DNA of 60,000 bases, from NCBI RefSeq assembly GCF_037975245.1, contig NC_092561.1, forward strand, positions 312,001 through 372,000, read 5' to 3'. This document shows positions 24,003 through 35,280 of the stretch, piece by piece. This DNA comes from Apostichopus japonicus. Taxonomy: Eukaryota; Echinodermata; Holothuroidea; Aspidochirotida; Stichopodidae. The notes under the pieces were generated by a model. That model was not told the DNA's origin, made no database searches, and saw only the letters and a program-made list of their open reading frames with translations. Within the stretch, counting starts at the first letter, position 1. Each line of letters begins with the position of its first letter. The translations under genes and the position numbers were made by a program.

Positions 24003-26456
24003 TTACATATGCTTGTAGAACTGGTAGTTGTTAAGGGGTCCCAAGTCTTTGTTGAGGCCGGTGATGTGAGACTTAATACGAAAGATCCAATCGATTTCTT
24101 TACGTTTACGTTCAGTAGTTGATTTGAAGTTCGAGGCAATTAAAATACATTTTAGGTTTTTTAGAGAATGACCATGAAGATTGAAATGTTCGGACACTGG
24201 GAATCCTGCAAAATTATCACGAATCGATTTTTTGTGATTATTAAAACGTAAGCGGAATCGGGAGCCTGTTTCACCTACATAATTGCCCTCTTTGCAAAGT
24301 ACACAATAGAAAATGTAAATAACATTAATAGAATCACAAGAGAGGGAAGGGGGTCTAAGACTAAAGTCAACATTGGGAATCTTGACCACGGTGCCTGGGG
24401 TAATATGGGGGCATATTTGGCATCTAGGTTTACCGCAAGGAAAATTGCCTGCGGAGGTGGAAACTGAGCGGGGGAGTCTGGGGGAAGTGAGAAGAAATTT
24501 AAGGTTGGGGGGTTGACGAAATGCTAGCATGGGGGGTACCTTAAACGATTCTCCTACAGACTGATCGTCTTGAAATACAGCAAATTCCTGTTTGATGGAG
24601 CGAATGAAAGATTTGATGAGGGGGTTGTAACTGGTAACGAACGGAATGCGTGTGTTGGGACTTTTAGACTTGTATTTTAATAAGTCCTCACGGCTCAACT
24701 TGTCGGCCCTGGAAATACCCTGTCTAATTAAGTGAAGGGGGTATCCGACGTTCAAGAAATAACCAGTTAATATGGATACCTGGTGTTTAAAATCACATGG
24801 GTTGGAGCAAATGCGTTTAAGTCTAAGGCATTGGCTGTAAACAATAGAACTCTTGAGATTATGTGGGTGAAAACTATTAAAGTGTAAATACATATGAATA
24901 TCAGTGGGCTTATAATAGACTGAGGTGGTTAAGGAATTGCCATCCAACTTGACCAGAACATCTAGGAATGAAATTTGATGTTTGGAAACTTCGACAGAAA
25001 ATTTAATGCTGTCATGAAAAGAATTAACATGATCAGAGAAAGACTTAAGAGATTCTTCACCATGTGGCCAGACAAAAAATATATCGTCAATATATCTATA
25101 ATAATGTGATGGCTTAAGAGGAGAAGTGGATAGCATTTCCTGTTCTAATTCGTGCATAAATATGTTGGCGTAACAAGGTGCCATCTTAGTGCCCATAGCG
25201 GTACCATTGATTTGTAGATAATATTTCCCGTTAAAAGAGAAATAATTATTACTTAATATGAAACGTAAAATGGGACCAAGATCATCACCTAAAGTGGGGT
25301 TGGTGGCATGCTCACGAAGAAAATTTTGACAAGCGATAATTCCCTCATCATGAGGGATATTAGTGTACAAAGAGGATACATCCATAGTAACGAGTAAGGA
25401 ATTAATTGGTAACGCCTGAATAGTGTTGAGAATTCTCAAAAAATGCGTAGTGTCCTGTATATAAGAAGGAATATGGGTTAATAGAGGGTTGAGTACGGAG
25501 TCCATGTATCCTGAAAGATGCTCAGTTAGCGTACCAATTCCTGAAATAATAGGTCGGCAAGGAGGGAATAGCTTGAGTTTCCTGGCTAGCTTACAAATGT
25601 CAGAACGGCGGATATTCTCAGGGTCAGAAGGGGTCACTCCGGGTAGTGCTTGTTGAGCCTCTGTTATTAATTTAGGTAGTTTGTGGACTTTAGGTAAAGT
25701 ATAGAACGTACCCAACGACGGATCCTTAGGTGTAAGTTCTGCTATCTTGGTTGCTACGTGTTGTGGTACCGATTGACATAATTCGTCAATTTTGGGTTGG
25801 AAGAGTCTGGAGGGGTCTTCCGGTAATATCTTGTAAAAATCAGAGTTACTAAGTTGCTTCTCTGCTTCAAAAATGTATTCGGTAGTGTTAAGAATAGTGG
25901 TGGCACCTCCTTTATCCGCTTGTCGTATAACGACATCCGGGTTGTTCCGAAGTTTCTTAATAGCCATGGACTGAGTACGGTTGACGTTAGAGGAGAGTGG
26001 ACGTTTGGCATTCTCTAAAATAAATTTGTCGAGGTAAGTTTTGGCTTTGCAGGCAAATGAGTCTATAAATCTGTTGCGTCCTTCTGGTGGTGTCCAACTG
26101 GATTTTGTGTTGGGAACATGTAGTGTTGGCTGCGTGTCCTTGCTGTTGATGTCTGGAATCGGGTCGGAAGTGTTATCTTCGAAAAACTCTCTAAGTCTCA
26201 TACGGCGAACAAAATTATCCAAGTCAAAGCATAGACCAATTGGATCTAGTTTGCGGGAGGGACAGAAAGATAGACCATTTTGTAAAACCTCTTGTTCGTC
26301 TTTGGTAAGGACACAGTCCGATAGATTTAAGACGTTATCCGTGGTAACGTTTTCAGCCCGATGAGATAATGGCTTAGGAAACTTACTAGTGATGTATGGA
26401 TGGCCAGTGCTTTGCAGATGGTGAAGTAGCGGGTCCTGTGTGGTTAGTTGTTCAAG
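24003..26456 (-). CDS. Penelope-like reverse transcriptase / GIY-YIG endonuclease (copy 1)
   Basis: The open frame gives 817 residues; the first methionine leads a 739-residue product starting at 26222. Numbered from that methionine: ADKGG at 102-106, LPKVHK at 176-181, RPIISG at 223-228, VTMDVSSLYTNIP at 278-290 (RT motif A with its catalytic Asp) and YIDD at 377-380 (motif C). A C-x4-C-x2-C-x-H cluster (CGKPRCQICPH) lies at 596-606. The GIY-YIG nuclease follows: IYIFYC at 635-640, YVGETG at 648-653, with R and H residues after it. This order is diagnostic of endonuclease-bearing Penelope-like elements. The protein would reverse-transcribe its RNA and nick target DNA. Conserved sequence upstream of the methionine (LTKDEQEVLQNGLSF) suggests the protein really begins earlier, through ORF1. 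No stop or missing catalytic residue is seen, so it may be intact. Confidence 0.95.
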   Translation of the reverse strand, partial: LEQLTTQDPLLHHLQSTGHPYITSKFPKPLSHRAENVTTDNVLNLSDCVLTKDEQEVLQNGLSFCPSRKLDPIGLCFDLDNFVRRMRLREFFEDNTSDPIPDINSKDTQPTLHVPNTKSSWTPPEGRNRFIDSFACKAKTYLDKFILENAKRPLSSNVNRTQSMAIKKLRNNPDVVIRQADKGGATTILNTTEYIFEAEKQLSNSDFYKILPEDPSRLFQPKIDELCQSVPQHVATKIAELTPKDPSLGTFYTLPKVHKLPKLITEAQQALPGVTPSDPENIRRSDICKLARKLKLFPPCRPIISGIGTLTEHLSGYMDSVLNPLLTHIPSYIQDTTHFLRILNTIQALPINSLLVTMDVSSLYTNIPHDEGIIACQNFLREHATNPTLGDDLGPILRFILSNNYFSFNGKYYLQINGTAMGTKMAPCYANIFMHELEQEMLSTSPLKPSHYYRYIDDIFFVWPHGEESLKSFSDHVNSFHDSIKFSVEVSKHQISFLDVLVKLDGNSLTTSVYYKPTDIHMYLHFNSFHPHNLKSSIVYSQCLRLKRICSNPCDFKHQVSILTGYFLNVGYPLHLIRQGISRADKLSREDLLKYKSKSPNTRIPFVTSYNPLIKSFIRSIKQEFAVFQDDQSVGESFKVPPMLAFRQPPNLKFLLTSPRLPRSVSTSAGNFPCGKPRCQICPHITPGTVVKIPNVDFSLRPPSLSCDSINVIYIFYCVLCKEGNYVGETGSRFRLRFNNHKKSIRDNFAGFPVSEHFNLHGHSLKNLKCILIASNFKSTTERKRKEIDWIFRIKSHITGLNKDLGPLNNYQFYKHM

Positions 26457-26863
26457 TTACGCAGTTTCCTTTTAAAACAATTCTTAAGTCCCCTTCGGTA
26501 GGTAGTGTCCAGAGCAGAGAGAACCTTTTTGTTAGCGGCAGTATCTGGAACCAGGTTCTGTAAACTATCCTTGGTATGCATAAGTTCCTTCGATAACCTG
26601 TTTTGTTTGGTATATGCGAACTTAAGAGCATGGTTACGTAGTTGGTGGGAGGCTCGAGAGCATATGGCGTCAGATATGCTATCAATACGTTTGTCACCAC
26701 TGTGTAGAGGGTTGCGGATCCGGAGTCCTTTAGGTACAATGTTCAGCTGTTTACATTGTGATAGGAACACTATATCCGATCGGGTCCTAGCTAACTTGTT
26801 GAGAAGAAGTTCGTGCTGCCGTCTAGCGTGGAGAGATTCGCCGTCAAGGCGAGGACCAAACAT
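26444..26863 (-). CDS. Penelope-like element ORF1 (N-terminal part)
   Basis: A 139-residue ORF begins with ATG directly after the 5' pseudo-LTR and ends at TAA (26446-26444). It is basic (ARRQHELLLNKLARTRSD near the start, GLKNCFKRKLRNLNN at the end) and lacks a named domain. It overlaps the open frame of ORF2 by about 13 bases in the -1 frame, so a -1 shift would make one continuous protein of about 955 residues. The overlap has no classic slippery heptamer. It may be an ancestral single ORF broken by an indel, or two separately translated ORFs. The second copy lacks this region. Confidence 0.75.
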   Translation of the reverse strand: MFGPRLDGESLHARRQHELLLNKLARTRSDIVFLSQCKQLNIVPKGLRIRNPLHSGDKRIDSISDAICSRASHQLRNHALKFAYTKQNRLSKELMHTKDSLQNLVPDTAANKKVLSALDTTYRRGLKNCFKRKLRNLNN

Positions 26864-26864
26864 A

Positions 26865-27057
26865 ATATAACGAAAATCCACGTTTACTCCAAAAGAAAAT
26901 ATTATTAGAGAAAACCAGAGAAATAAGATATGACTCATAATTGACAAATAAGGAGTAAGTTTTAGAAAATATATTGGAATTTTCGGTCCCCCTGGGACCT
27001 TCGTCAGCAATACTTAGCAGTCGAATGAGAAGTACAAAATGTGACACAATGAAAGTA
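26865..27057 (-). repeat. 5' pseudo-LTR of the full Penelope-like copy
   Basis: This 193-bp sequence matches 23720-23912 in the same orientation and lies just upstream of the ORF1 start codon. It carries a hammerhead-like motif at 26971-27013. At its outer edge it abuts the truncated copy with the bases GTA shared at the join. Confidence 0.9.
26971..27013 (-). ncRNA. Hammerhead-ribozyme-like motif (5' pseudo-LTR)
   Basis: Same sequence as the motif at 29647-29689, on the minus strand, 108 bases upstream of the ORF1 start. This position fits cleavage of the transcript at its 5' end. Confidence 0.55.
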
Positions 27058-27058
27058 A

Positions 27059-29512
27059 CTTGAACAACTAACCACACAGGACCCGCTACTTCACCATCTG
27101 CAAAGCACTGGCCATCCATACATCACTAGTAAGTTTCCTAAGCCATTATCTCATCGGGCTGAAAACGTTACCACGGATAACGTCTTAAATCTATCGGACT
27201 GTGTCCTTACCAAAGACGAACAAGAGGTTTTACAAAATGGTCTATCTTTCTGTCCCTCCCGCAAACTAGATCCAATTGGTCTATGCTTTGACTTGGATAA
27301 TTTTGTTCGCCGTATGAGACTTAGAGAGTTTTTCGAAGATAACACTTCCGACCCGATTCCAGACATCAACAGCAAGGACACGCAGCCAACACTACATGTT
27401 CCCAACACAAAATCCAGTTGGACACCACCAGAAGGACGCAACAGATTTATAGACTCATTTGCCTGCAAAGCCAAAACTTACCTCGACAAATTTATTTTAG
27501 AGAATGCCAAACGTCCACTCTCCTCTAACGTCAACCGTACTCAGTCCATGGCTATTAAGAAACTTCGGAACAACCCGGATGTCGTTATACGACAAGCGGA
27601 TAAAGGAGGTGCCACCACTATTCTTAACACTACCGAATACATTTTTGAAGCAGAGAAGCAACTTAGTAACTCTGATTTTTACAAGATATTACCGGAAGAC
27701 CCCTCCAGACTCTTCCAACCCAAAATTGACGAATTATGTCAATCGGTACCACAACACGTAGCAACCAAGATAGCAGAACTTACACCTAAGGATCCGTCGT
27801 TGGGTACGTTCTATACTTTACCTAAAGTCCACAAACTACCTAAATTAATAACAGAGGCTCAACAAGCACTACCCGGAGTGACCCCTTCTGACCCTGAGAA
27901 TATCCGCCGTTCTGACATTTGTAAGCTAGCCAGGAAACTCAAGCTATTCCCTCCTTGCCGACCTATTATTTCAGGAATTGGTACGCTAACTGAGCATCTT
28001 TCAGGATACATGGACTCCGTACTCAACCCTCTATTAACCCATATTCCTTCTTATATACAGGACACTACGCATTTTTTGAGAATTCTCAACACTATTCAGG
28101 CGTTACCAATTAATTCCTTACTCGTTACTATGGATGTATCCTCTTTGTACACTAATATCCCTCATGATGAGGGAATTATCGCTTGTCAAAATTTTCTTCG
28201 TGAGCATGCCACCAACCCCACTTTAGGTGATGATCTTGGTCCCATTTTACGTTTCATATTAAGTAATAATTATTTCTCTTTTAACGGGAAATATTATCTA
28301 CAAATCAATGGTACCGCTATGGGCACTAAGATGGCACCTTGTTACGCCAACATATTTATGCACGAATTAGAACAGGAAATGCTATCCACTTCTCCTCTTA
28401 AGCCATCACATTATTATAGATATATTGACGATATATTTTTTGTCTGGCCACATGGTGAAGAATCTCTTAAGTCTTTCTCTGATCATGTTAATTCTTTTCA
28501 TGACAGCATTAAATTTTCTGTCGAAGTTTCCAAACATCAAATTTCATTCCTAGATGTTCTGGTCAAGTTGGATGGCAATTCCTTAACCACCTCAGTCTAT
28601 TATAAGCCCACTGATATTCATATGTATTTACACTTTAATAGTTTTCACCCACATAATCTCAAGAGTTCTATTGTTTACAGCCAATGCCTTAGACTTAAAC
28701 GCATTTGCTCCAACCCATGTGATTTTAAACACCAGGTATCCATATTAACTGGTTATTTCTTGAACGTCGGATACCCCCTTCACTTAATTAGACAGGGTAT
28801 TTCCAGGGCCGACAAGTTGAGCCGTGAGGACTTATTAAAATACAAGTCTAAAAGTCCCAACACACGCATTCCGTTCGTTACCAGTTACAACCCCCTCATC
28901 AAATCTTTCATTCGCTCCATCAAACAGGAATTTGCTGTATTTCAAGACGATCAGTCTGTAGGAGAATCGTTTAAGGTACCCCCCATGCTAGCATTTCGTC
29001 AACCCCCCAACCTTAAATTTCTTCTCACTTCCCCCAGACTCCCCCGCTCAGTTTCCACCTCCGCAGGCAATTTTCCTTGCGGTAAACCTAGATGCCAAAT
29101 ATGCCCCCATATTACCCCAGGCACCGTGGTCAAGATTCCCAATGTTGACTTTAGTCTTAGACCCCCTTCCCTCTCTTGTGATTCTATTAATGTTATTTAC
29201 ATTTTCTATTGTGTACTTTGCAAAGAGGGCAATTATGTAGGTGAAACAGGCTCCCGATTCCGCTTACGTTTTAATAATCACAAAAAATCGATTCGTGATA
29301 ATTTTGCAGGATTCCCAGTGTCCGAACATTTCAATCTTCATGGTCATTCTCTAAAAAACCTAAAATGTATTTTAATTGCCTCGAACTTCAAATCAACTAC
29401 TGAACGTAAACGTAAAGAAATCGATTGGATCTTTCGTATTAAGTCTCACATCACCGGCCTCAACAAAGACTTGGGACCCCTTAACAACTACCAGTTCTAC
29501 AAGCATATGTAA
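27059..29512 (+). CDS. Penelope-like reverse transcriptase / GIY-YIG endonuclease (copy 2)
   Basis: Open for 817 codons; the product from the first methionine (27293) is 739 residues and identical to that of copy 1. The same motif order is present: LPKVHK, RPIISG, motif A, YIDD, the Cys/His cluster and the GIY-YIG nuclease. Because the copy is truncated at its 5' end, it lacks its own ORF1 and 5' pseudo-LTR. Any expression would depend on transcription coming through the neighbouring 5' repeat in the opposite orientation, or on chance upstream promoters, so it is probably not an autonomous unit. Confidence 0.95.
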   Translation, partial: LEQLTTQDPLLHHLQSTGHPYITSKFPKPLSHRAENVTTDNVLNLSDCVLTKDEQEVLQNGLSFCPSRKLDPIGLCFDLDNFVRRMRLREFFEDNTSDPIPDINSKDTQPTLHVPNTKSSWTPPEGRNRFIDSFACKAKTYLDKFILENAKRPLSSNVNRTQSMAIKKLRNNPDVVIRQADKGGATTILNTTEYIFEAEKQLSNSDFYKILPEDPSRLFQPKIDELCQSVPQHVATKIAELTPKDPSLGTFYTLPKVHKLPKLITEAQQALPGVTPSDPENIRRSDICKLARKLKLFPPCRPIISGIGTLTEHLSGYMDSVLNPLLTHIPSYIQDTTHFLRILNTIQALPINSLLVTMDVSSLYTNIPHDEGIIACQNFLREHATNPTLGDDLGPILRFILSNNYFSFNGKYYLQINGTAMGTKMAPCYANIFMHELEQEMLSTSPLKPSHYYRYIDDIFFVWPHGEESLKSFSDHVNSFHDSIKFSVEVSKHQISFLDVLVKLDGNSLTTSVYYKPTDIHMYLHFNSFHPHNLKSSIVYSQCLRLKRICSNPCDFKHQVSILTGYFLNVGYPLHLIRQGISRADKLSREDLLKYKSKSPNTRIPFVTSYNPLIKSFIRSIKQEFAVFQDDQSVGESFKVPPMLAFRQPPNLKFLLTSPRLPRSVSTSAGNFPCGKPRCQICPHITPGTVVKIPNVDFSLRPPSLSCDSINVIYIFYCVLCKEGNYVGETGSRFRLRFNNHKKSIRDNFAGFPVSEHFNLHGHSLKNLKCILIASNFKSTTERKRKEIDWIFRIKSHITGLNKDLGPLNNYQFYKHM

Positions 29513-29602
29513 TCCGTTCTTTGCTCCTTAATCCGCTTCCTGTATAGTCATGGTTTATTTGGTTTTAATTCCATCATTGCAACTTACACTTATCTAGCGT
29601 CA

Positions 29603-29756
29603 TACTTTCATTGTGTCACATTTTGTACTTCTCATTCGACTGCTAAGTATTGCTGACGAAGGTCCCAGGGGGACCGAAAATTCCAATATATTTTCTAAAA
29701 CTTACTCCTTATTTGTCAATTATGAGTCATATCTTATTTCTTTGGTTTTCTCTAAT
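29603..29756 (+). repeat. 3' repeat of the truncated Penelope-like copy, missing 39 bp
   Basis: This is the inverse of the 193-bp pseudo-LTR, ending at CTCTAAT directly before the 13-bp flanking repeat. A hammerhead-like motif lies at 29647-29689. Confidence 0.85.
29647..29689 (+). ncRNA. Hammerhead-ribozyme-like motif
   Basis: Reading along the element's sense strand: GTATTG (stem I, 5' side), CTGACGA (core), one extra A, a 15-base stem-loop GGTCCC-AGG-GGGACC (stem II), GAAA, ATTC (cleavage-like UUC), then CAATAT pairing back with GTATTG. Stem III is almost absent. Small stem III hammerheads are known from Penelope-like pseudo-LTRs. The extra A after the core departs from the consensus. The same motif is present on the minus strand at 26971-27013 and 23826-23868. 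Confidence 0.55.
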
Positions 29757-29769
29757 AAATATAAGTATA

Positions 29770-29898
29770 TATATATATACTAATATTTATATATATATAT
29801 ATATGTATTTATATATATATATATATATATGTATTTATAAATATATATATAGTTATAAATATATAATATATATAACAGAGTATATTTATAATTATATA
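29770..29898. repeat. TA-rich microsatellite
   Basis: Imperfect TA, TATTTA and GTATTTA repeats between the new Penelope-like insertion and the older relic. Confidence 0.9.
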
Positions 29899-30440
29899 TA
29901 ATAGAAAATATTACAGACAAAAGCAAAGAAATAAGATATGACTCATAATTGACAAATAAGGAGTACTGTTTTAGAAATTATACTGGACTTTTCACCCAAT
30001 TGGGACCATTTTTTCTATACTGTAGTGTGCTTCCAGAGCACTCGTATTTTCTGTACGAGCAGTATGAATATCAGGTTTCTATCAGATCAAGGTTCAGAAC
30101 TGTTTGTACTGTCAATACCAGTGCAAGATACCAGTCAAGCATGATATGGGAGGCCAGTTTAGAGAGCAATTAGCATTGGGAAATCGTCCGAACTGGCTGG
30201 GAATTTCCGCTCCTCCTTGGACTTTCGTCAGCAATACTTGCCAGTGGAATGAAAAGTACAAAATGTAACACAATGAAAGTATGGTGCTAGATAAGTGTGA
30301 GTGGCACTGATGGAATGAGCACCAAATAAAACATGACCATACAGGTAGCGGAATGAGGAGCAAATAATAGGTAGAACGGATTGCATGGTAGTTGTTGGGT
30401 TCCAGGTCTTTTTGAAGGCCCCAGATGTGAACCTGTCGTA
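29899..30440 (-). mobile_element. Old relic of the same Penelope-like family (3' end only)
   Basis: From 29899 the sequence matches the pseudo-LTR (AAATAAGATATGACTCATAATTG...). After an inserted MITE (29993-30199) it continues with the rest of the repeat, the 3' UTR, and about 20 codons of the ORF2 C-terminus, stopping near 30440. Many substitutions separate it from the two young copies. The hammerhead-like stem II is degraded. It is in the same orientation as the full copy and is 5'-truncated. Confidence 0.8.
29993..30199. mobile_element. hAT-like MITE, inside the Penelope-like relic
   Basis: Ends CACCCAATTGGGACCATTTT and (reverse complement) CAGCCAGTTCGGACGATTT form inverted repeats. GGACTTTT before it and GGAATTTC after it look like an 8-bp target duplication, and the relic's sequence resumes exactly beyond it. 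A second copy in inverse orientation lies at 39749-39952. No ORF. Confidence 0.75.
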
Positions 30441-30654
30441 TTAAGTCTTAAGCATATTCATGTTAAGTCGTTTATATCCATTTAACAGAGTCTGTTCAAA
30501 GTATATCTTTCGAGAGATAGGAGCATAGGATTGATCTCTAGAGTAAGGCAAAATATGTTTCCAAGCATGACTAGCATTGCTCGATACAAGTGGAATGATG
30601 ACCTTCCTTACTGGTTTCGAACCTCTGGTCTTACAATCAGTGTACATAGCCTAA

Positions 30655-30840
30655 TTTTTGAAAGTATTTGCATATAAAGCGGGGGGCCTGGGTTCGAATC
30701 CTTGCGGGGCTGTTAAAGATCAACACACCAGAACAAATCCACTTCACGACCGGTTACGTCCTTTTGGGACTCATCAGGTGAATTCCAAACTCCGGACCTT
30801 CGTGTTACAGACTCAAGTCCGTACCACTAAGCCACAATGG
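30655..30840. mobile_element. tRNA-derived SINE fragments
   Basis: On the + strand 30680-30715 resembles the 3' half of a tRNA (GGGTTCGAATCC box B). On the minus strand 30840-30760 resembles another tRNA head (GTGGCTTAGTGG box A, then GTCCGGAGTTTGGAATTC). These appear to be two SINE pieces meeting in opposite orientation. Family not identified. Confidence 0.45.
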
Positions 30841-33717
<2,877 letters not shown>

Positions 33718-33990
33718 TGGATGTTCAGAAGAGAAGCAACATCGAAGGTCCGCAAAGAGTGACATACAAAAGAATTAAGTATAAAGGCAGGAAAAGAGTA
33801 TTAATTAATGCTAATCATTCTCTTATTTATCTGGCGGTCCCAAATGGACCACTATTCAATCTTCACAACGACATCTGTGCCAAGGCAAACACTTCAGGAT
33901 TATTTATCCATTTTGTTTACAAGTGTTTCTTTTATGCTCTTAATTCTAATGACGTCATAGTATTGCTCCCTTTAACCCAAATGTGTAAAG
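33718..33990 (+). CDS. Possible phase 1-1 exon of an unknown gene
   Basis: A 273-bp segment between an acceptor (CACCTCACTGATTCAG) and a perfect donor AAAG|GTAAGT is open throughout, entering and leaving in phase 1. The peptide has a basic start (DVQKRSNIEGPQRV..., KYKGRKRV) and three cysteines (DICAKANTSG, YKCFF, QMCK). Symmetric 1-1 exons are common in extracellular modules, but no module was recognised and no partner exon was found. Confidence 0.25.
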
Positions 33991-35021
33991 GTAAGTTGGA
34001 AGCCTATTCAAACATGGATCTTATTTCAAGGCAAACATTCGTGCAAGATCTTAGTTCACTGACACCTTCGTCGTCGATCAATTGTACGGTAGTCAAATAT
34101 TGCCGTTTTATATAAGTCTACAGCAACTCTTATTCAGGCTTGTCTGTCTGACAGTTATTTTTCATTTTTTAAATAATTTCTACTCAGTATTTTGGAATTG
34201 TCGGGGTAATTTGGACGGAAAAGGTTCGAAATTGTATACGAAAAGGACACAAAGTAAAAACAAAATATTAAGTAATTATATTGATCTCGAGTCCTATAAA
34301 TAGTTAATTTCAGAGTTTACAGTAAACACTATATAAAGTAGTATTGAAATAAATTTAATTGACGTTAGGATTAATATACATATCGAGACATATAAAACTC
34401 ACAATAGCTTAAAAGTGTGCATAGATCAAATGACAGTGACATCTTGCATCCGCGACCATTTATAACAAAATGTGACTGCTATTTAGCTCAACGATCAAAA
34501 TGAATGACGTCGGATTTAATAGTGTAATTTGTCACGTTGATTTATCCTGTGAGCTAAGAATGTCGTGGCTTATATTTCGTGTTTGTTTTTCCCCCTTTAT
34601 TCCTTGTCTTTCCGTTTTTAGTAAATCTTGTCACCAGGTAATAAAATAACTTACAAAATAAATTGAGAATGCGAGAAATATTCCATGAGCGTGACTTTTT
34701 AGAAAATATATGCAAAAACGTTTAACAATTGTTTCCCTTCCTTTCTTTTAATCTTGGATGACTTTTTAGCGGAAAATCAAAAGGACAAACTTCCGCTATC
34801 TTACTTGCTGGCCAGAAAGAAGGTCGTCCGGTTAGCAGTAAACACTCTTAGTTTCCATGACAGCAAATGGTGTATGTGGCTGCTGATTGCTTACTTGATA
34901 ACCACATTCCACTTTCCATCAATTTCGGCATTCAAGTAAATCCACTGTTACATTGGAAATGAATGAATCCGATTGTGTTTAGTTTCATTATGATTATCAT
35001 GGTACTACCTGGTCTGTGGTG
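33991..35021. other. Non-coding, nothing recognised
   Basis: Short ORFs only. Confidence 0.5.
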
Positions 35022-35280
35022 ACTTGTCACACCTACACACCAAAGTGTGCACAAGCAATCTCTCCTAGAGCACTTCAGTGCACCACATCTTCGTGTCCCC
35101 ATGAGTGACTTCCCACAGGGTGGAGGCACAAACTGGCGCACGCAACTATATACACAAGTTCCATCGCAAGTCTCCATTTATACACCTGGGTGAGGAGAGG
35201 CAACGGAGAAGCAATATCTTGACAGGACACCCACCTGCATTCCTTACATCCACTGCCTAAACCACTTGACCACAACGGTC
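35022..35280 (-). mobile_element. tRNA-derived SINE, second copy
   Basis: Same family and orientation as 726-1018 (shared CACACCTACACACCAAAGTG, GGCGCACGCAACTATAT and CACCTGGGTGAGGAGAGGC). The tRNA head at 35280-35240 is shortened and its box B is degraded, and the CCTTGGGCAAGGC core is deleted. Confidence 0.75.

Larger units (their letters stand above)
23720..27057 (-). mobile_element. Penelope-like retroelement, full copy with two pseudo-LTRs
   Basis: On the minus strand the order is: 193-bp direct repeat (27057-26865), short ORF1 (26863-26444), long ORF2 with RT and GIY-YIG domains (26456-24003), 3' UTR, and a second copy of the 193-bp repeat (23912-23720). Direct terminal repeats flanking an RT plus GIY-YIG ORF are the hallmark of Penelope-like elements, whose repeats are called pseudo-LTRs. 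The two repeats look identical, indicating a recent insertion. The 5' repeat is joined head-to-head to a second, truncated copy. Confidence 0.93.
27055..29756 (+). mobile_element. Penelope-like retroelement, 5'-truncated inverted copy
   Basis: This copy runs in the opposite orientation to the one at 23720-27057. It begins inside the ORF1/ORF2 junction, so it lacks the 5' pseudo-LTR and nearly all of ORF1, and continues through all of ORF2 to the 3' repeat. Its 3' repeat (29603-29756) lacks the last 39 bases of the 193-bp repeat. The arms are nearly identical: the two 739-residue proteins do not differ, and the only difference I noticed is one base in the repeat (29742 region). Both copies appear to have inserted in one event. 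Confidence 0.92.

Noticed and set aside
26041-26870. Plus-strand ORFs of 107 and 121 residues over the Penelope-like element
   Set aside because: They are antisense shadows of the ORF2 and ORF1 coding strand; the 107-residue one recurs in the inverted copy for the same reason.
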